Positions 5,912 to 8,069 of a DNA stretch of 8,069 nucleotides are shown piece by piece (the first letter of the stretch is position 1; every line of letters begins with the position of its first letter). Source of the DNA: a bacterium (lineage in GTDB: Bacteria; Chloroflexota; Dormibacteria; UBA8260; Bog-877). The translations under genes were made by a program, and so were the position numbers. A model generated the notes under the pieces. It was not told the origin of the DNA and did not search any database. It was given only the letters and a program-made list of their open reading frames with translations. The stretch is from NCBI GenBank assembly GCA_021791345.1, contig JAJYWT010000229.1, positions 1 to 8,069 of the forward strand, given 5' to 3'.

Positions 5912-6400
5912 GTGGCCAGAATCGGGCAGGAGAGTCCACGGCAGAGGATCGCGGCAGAATGCTCACGAAGGGGAACCGCGGCGGTCGTCTCGGGATGTGT
6001 TGACCTGCTCCAGGGCAGGGAAGTGGACGATGCCTTGGTGCGGGCGCTCGGCGGACCGCCTGCTGCGCAGGTGCTCGCGGGTGCGGAGGGCGGCAGGAAC
6101 GGCTATTGGCCGCGAGTCTGGGCGTGTCGGGGGCTCCTGTACACCTGGGAAAGAGCTGCCACGGCGGCCGTCATCCACGCGACCGGCGACGATGCCTGGC
6201 GAGTCCGAGAGATGGCCGCCAAGGTGATCGCTCGCCACGGCGTCGAAGACGGCCTATCCGCGGCGGCTGGACTCCTGGACGACCCCGTGGCTCGCGTGCG
6301 GGCAGCGGGGGAAAGGGCGGTGATCGCCCTCCACCGTTCGACCTGCAGCACCTCGCGGATTCCGAGAGAGTCTGAGCGAAGAGTGCCGCGGGGGCGATGA
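5912..6400 (+). CDS. HEAT-repeat protein
   Basis: A 162-residue all-helical protein. Residues about 1-60 form an N-terminal helical part (AAECSRRGTAAVVSGCVDLL at 14-33, ALGGPP 45-50). Two HEAT-type units follow: about 66-110, including YWPRVWACRGLLYTW (65-79) and DAWRVREMAAKVIARHG (94-110), then about 112-141, including GLLDDPVARVRAAGERAVIAL (120-140). Such small HEAT proteins are common, unassigned genes in actinobacteria; the fold usually serves as a protein-binding scaffold. The start is GTG 5912 with no clear ribosome site. The last 21 residues are Arg/Ser-rich and look unlike the rest. In the -1 frame the same DNA gives a more protein-like end, PFDLQHLADSERV, stopping at 6375, so a one-base indel near 6330 is possible. 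Confidence 0.72.
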   Translation: MARIGQESPRQRIAAECSRRGTAAVVSGCVDLLQGREVDDALVRALGGPPAAQVLAGAEGGRNGYWPRVWACRGLLYTWERAATAAVIHATGDDAWRVREMAAKVIARHGVEDGLSAAAGLLDDPVARVRAAGERAVIALHRSTCSTSRIPRESERRVPRGR

Positions 6401-6465
6401 ACCGCAATGCCCTGGAGGCTGGTGTCGGTGGTCGATTCGCGGAAGGCCCCCACGAGCCCGGGGCC

Positions 6466-6764
6466 TCAGCGAGCGATCTGATCGACGGCGTCCTCCGGTG
6501 CCGCACGGCGCCGTTTCGGCGGTGCTCCCACCCATCGACCCCGCGACAGCCGATCGTGCCGGAGCGGCGACCTCTGCTTCGGCAGGGCGAGGTTGGCCCA
6601 TCGCCCACCCATCGCCCGCCGCCCCAGGGCGCCGGGGCGCCCTGGCTGTACATCCCCGCGTGCCCGCGGCGGTCCCCCTGGATGCGACGCGTCGCGGCCG
6701 ACGCAAGGCCCGCGTGGAAGCGGAATGCGGTGTAGAGCGCGGACAGGAGGGGAACCTCGCTCAT
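6466..6764 (-). pseudogene. Short unrecognised gene apparently broken by an 11-bp tandem duplication
   Basis: From ATG 6764 the minus strand reads MSEVPLLSALYTAFRFHAG and stays protein-like to about 6620; 46 of the first 50 codons end in G or C. At 6597-6618 lies a period-11 tandem repeat (CCCATCGCCCA then CCCATCGCCCG on the plus strand). Past it the same frame becomes Arg/Gly/Ser-rich and runs on into DNA antisense to the HEAT gene. If one 11-base copy is removed, the frame continues as WANLALPKQRSPLRHDRLS and ends at TGA 6466-6468, giving 95 residues and staying clear of the HEAT gene. I recognise no family. A GTG at 6827 is an alternative start; neither start has a good ribosome site. The third-position bias does not clearly separate the two frames beyond the repeat, so the broken-gene reading rests on composition and gene layout. 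It lies downstream of the DUF302 gene on the same strand. Confidence 0.4.
6597..6618. repeat. 11-bp direct tandem repeat, two copies
   Basis: Two adjacent copies, CCCATCGCCCA (6597-6607) and CCCATCGCCCG (6608-6618), differ only in the last base. Eleven is not a multiple of three, so gain or loss of a copy shifts any reading frame across it. Loss of one copy would join two plausible frame segments of the minus-strand gene. Confidence 0.85.
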
Positions 6765-6884
6765 GGGCACGACGAGCGGCCCCCACCGACTGAGCTGCCG
6801 GCCAGGTCGGCTGGGGATGTGGCGCACAGGTGCGGCCTGTGGCGCCCACCTCGGTCCCTGGTGGCGGCGAGGCGGGCCGGTGCC

Positions 6885-7286
6885 CTATCGACTATCCCGC
6901 GAGAGAGCCGCCGCCGCGGCGGCCACCCGGGTGCCGGCATCGGCCATGACACGCTCCAGCTCAGCACCCGGGGCCATCTCCTTGACCAGTTCCGGGTCCA
7001 GGACACTGACCATGGTCCGACCCTCGGCCAGCTCCCGAACCGTGACCGAGCAGGGGAGCATCACCCCCACCTCGGGCTCGACCGCCAGCGCCTGGTCCGC
7101 CAGCCCGGGGTTGCAGACGCCGTAGATCCGAAACGGGGGCAGCGTCTTCGCCAGCTTCTCATGGAGCACCTGATCGACATCGATCCTGGTGAGGACCCCA
7201 AAGCCCTGTTCCTGAAATGCGGCCTCAACCCGTTGGCACGCCGCCGCAAACGGCTCGTCCAGCTCGACGTTGCGCACGTACTTCAT
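6885..7286 (-). CDS. DUF302 family protein
   Basis: A 133-residue protein of the DUF302 (TT1751-like) family, whose fold is a small alpha/beta dimer with no settled activity. Family marks: EAAFQEQGFGVLTRIDV (21-37, helix then strand), EKLAKTLPPFRIYGVCNP (43-60), GLADQALAVEPEVGVMLPCS (61-80), and the strands VTVRE and MVSVLDPELV (81-101). The two conserved-type cysteines, in GVCNP (58) and LPC (79), could bind metal or act in redox chemistry; a third is at 17. The start is ATG 7286, because GGAGG (7293-7297 on the minus strand) lies at ideal spacing, whereas the ATG at 7292 directly abuts it. It follows a PDO-type thiol-disulfide oxidoreductase on the same strand with a 79-base gap, so the two are probably one operon and may act together on protein thiols. 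That functional link is inferred from position. Confidence 0.88.
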   Translation of the reverse strand: MKYVRNVELDEPFAAACQRVEAAFQEQGFGVLTRIDVDQVLHEKLAKTLPPFRIYGVCNPGLADQALAVEPEVGVMLPCSVTVRELAEGRTMVSVLDPELVKEMAPGAELERVMADAGTRVAAAAAALSRDSR

Positions 7287-7288
7287 AA

Positions 7289-7390
7289 TCATCCTCCTGC
7301 CTGCTCCGGACAGCTGGTGCAGCAACCCTGGTGACCTCCGGAGGCGCCACCCGGGATCGCGTCGATCAGCGGCTGAACGTCGCGGGTTGC
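7289..7390 (-). other. Open -1 frame encoding a Cys-rich tail; possible frameshifted end of the PDO gene
   Basis: In the -1 frame relative to the PDO gene, the minus strand reads ATRDVQPLIDAIPGGASGG followed by HQGCCTSCPEQAGG, then TGA at 7291-7289. That TGA overlaps the ATG at 7292 of the DUF302 gene in an ATGA arrangement typical of coupled genes. The frame is open back to 7447 but contains no ATG, GTG or TTG, so it is not an independent gene. It would make sense as a C-terminal extension of the PDO if the frame changed by one base somewhere in about 7380-7400. Alternatively it is chance coding in an ordinary spacer. Confidence 0.4.
7293..7300 (-). promoter_or_regulatory. Shine-Dalgarno site of the DUF302 gene
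   Basis: The minus strand reads GCAGGAGG here. GGAGG is six bases from the ATG at 7286 and zero from the ATG at 7292, which selects 7286 as the main start. Confidence 0.8.
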
Positions 7391-8069
7391 TCTCGGCCGC
7401 GCGCCTGCCGCACCAGGTCCAGCAGCTGAGCCTCCGGGACCGCTCCTTCAACCGCGAAGGTCTCGTTGACGACGGTGCGCGGCACTCCGCGCACGTGGTA
7501 GCGCTGGACCAGTTCGGGGAACTCGGTCGCCTCAAAGGCATCGGCCGTCACCCGGGGCGACGCCATCGCCATCTGATGTGCAAGATACACCGCCTGAGGG
7601 CAGTACGGGCAGGTCGGAGTCACGAACACCTGAATCGCGATGTCCCGGTCCAGCCCGTTCAGCTCGGCCAGAGTGGCCGGGTGGAGGTCGGGGGCACCCT
7701 TGGCGAGCTGGATGAGGTCGGCCACGAGCGTGGAGAACTCATACCCGCTCGGAATCCCGAAGAACCGGATCCCGAAGTCCTGGTGGTTGGGCCCGAGGAG
7801 CCTCCAGGCCGGCACCCGGGTCACGTCGGAACCCACCCCATCGCCCGGGGTGGGCTGGGCCAGGTCATGGATCTCAGTGGAGATTCGGGGGGAGACGGCC
7901 GCGAGCTCCTGGGCCAGCTGAACCGCTTCGGCGCAGTACGGGCAGGCCTCGAAGTCCAGACCCCCGGAGGATGTGGCTCGCGTGAACAGGGCGATCGTCA
8001 CCGTCTGGTCGAGATCAGCAAAGCGTTGGGCGAGATCCTGCCGCAGGGTTCGTGAACAGTTGACGGCGA
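7366..8069 (-). CDS. Protein disulfide oxidoreductase (PDO), two thioredoxin folds; 5' end outside the window
   Basis: A glutaredoxin-like double-domain thiol-disulfide oxidoreductase. Each half has a CPYC active site: EACPYC (encoded at 7933-7944) and TPTCPYC (7600-7611). Each half also has the cis-Pro loop (TRVPAW, RGVPRT). Between them is DFGIRFFGIPSGYEF (7713-7773 area), a hallmark of PDO proteins. These enzymes make, break or shuffle disulfides in cytosolic proteins and are best known from thermophiles. The GTG at 8001 could be read as a start, but the frame stays open to the window edge and upstream codons give LRQDLAQRFADLDQT, which fits the N-terminal helix of PDO proteins. The true start is therefore outside. 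Between the first strand and its CPYC there is a short insertion (ATSSGGLDFEA). The stop is TGA at 7366-7368. Likely first gene of an operon with DUF302 downstream. See the separate entry for a possible frameshifted Cys-rich tail. Confidence 0.9.
   Translation of the reverse strand, partial: AVNCSRTLRQDLAQRFADLDQTVTIALFTRATSSGGLDFEACPYCAEAVQLAQELAAVSPRISTEIHDLAQPTPGDGVGSDVTRVPAWRLLGPNHQDFGIRFFGIPSGYEFSTLVADLIQLAKGAPDLHPATLAELNGLDRDIAIQVFVTPTCPYCPQAVYLAHQMAMASPRVTADAFEATEFPELVQRYHVRGVPRTVVNETFAVEGAVPEAQLLDLVRQARGREQPATFSR

Noticed and set aside
6498..7334. Plus-strand open frame across the DUF302 gene
   Set aside because: Antisense to a recognisable family protein with a good ribosome site; the product shows no domain and has weaker third-position bias than the minus-strand frame.
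7270..8055. Plus-strand open frame opposite the PDO gene
   Set aside because: Antisense shadow of a gene with clear CPYC and PDO motifs.
1..8069. Mobile element, CRISPR array, prophage or toxin-antitoxin module
   Set aside because: No transposase or integrase motif, no spaced repeats, no terminal inverted repeats beyond short GC palindromes; two tRNA genes are present but no duplicated tRNA 3' end that would mark an attachment site.

Overview
This window comes from a high-GC bacterial chromosome. The coding style (strong GC bias at third codon positions, GTG and TTG starts), the PucR/CdaR-type regulator and the short HEAT-repeat protein suggest Actinomycetota or a neighbouring high-GC terrestrial lineage such as Chloroflexota or Dormibacterota. 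The two-domain protein disulfide oxidoreductase at the right end is commonest in thermophiles and archaea, but it also occurs in such bacteria. No phage, IS, plasmid or CRISPR signature is visible. This is mostly a chromosomal housekeeping stretch with small lineage-specific genes.

Left part (1-3050): an MDR-family zinc-binding dehydrogenase (minus strand) is divergent from a PucR-family regulator (plus strand), a layout typical of a regulator and its target. A small unrecognised protein with about four predicted membrane segments follows on the plus strand.

Centre (3200-5260): a translation block. tRNA-Glu(TTC) lies on the minus strand. Divergent from it are a 76-residue single-span membrane protein and glutamyl-tRNA synthetase, whose TTG start overlaps the TGA of the small gene (TTGA). 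tRNA-Gln(CTG) follows the synthetase. The enzyme is therefore flanked by the cognate tRNA and by the tRNA that a non-discriminating GluRS would also charge in the GatCAB pathway.

Right part (5370-8069): a stand-alone DUF1905 protein (minus) is divergent from a HEAT-repeat protein (plus). Next, on the minus strand, is a short reading frame that seems to be broken by an 11-bp tandem duplication. At the right edge a minus-strand pair encodes a PDO-type double thioredoxin-fold protein (5' end outside the window) and a DUF302 protein. The gap between these two holds an open frame that encodes a Cys-rich tail, has no normal start codon, and ends in a TGA overlapping an ATG of the DUF302 gene. This suggests a frameshifted C-terminal extension of the PDO.

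Reading-frame breaks are suspected at three places between 6.3 and 7.4 kb. They could be true decay or recoding, or indel errors in the assembly. Read-level checking would separate these.
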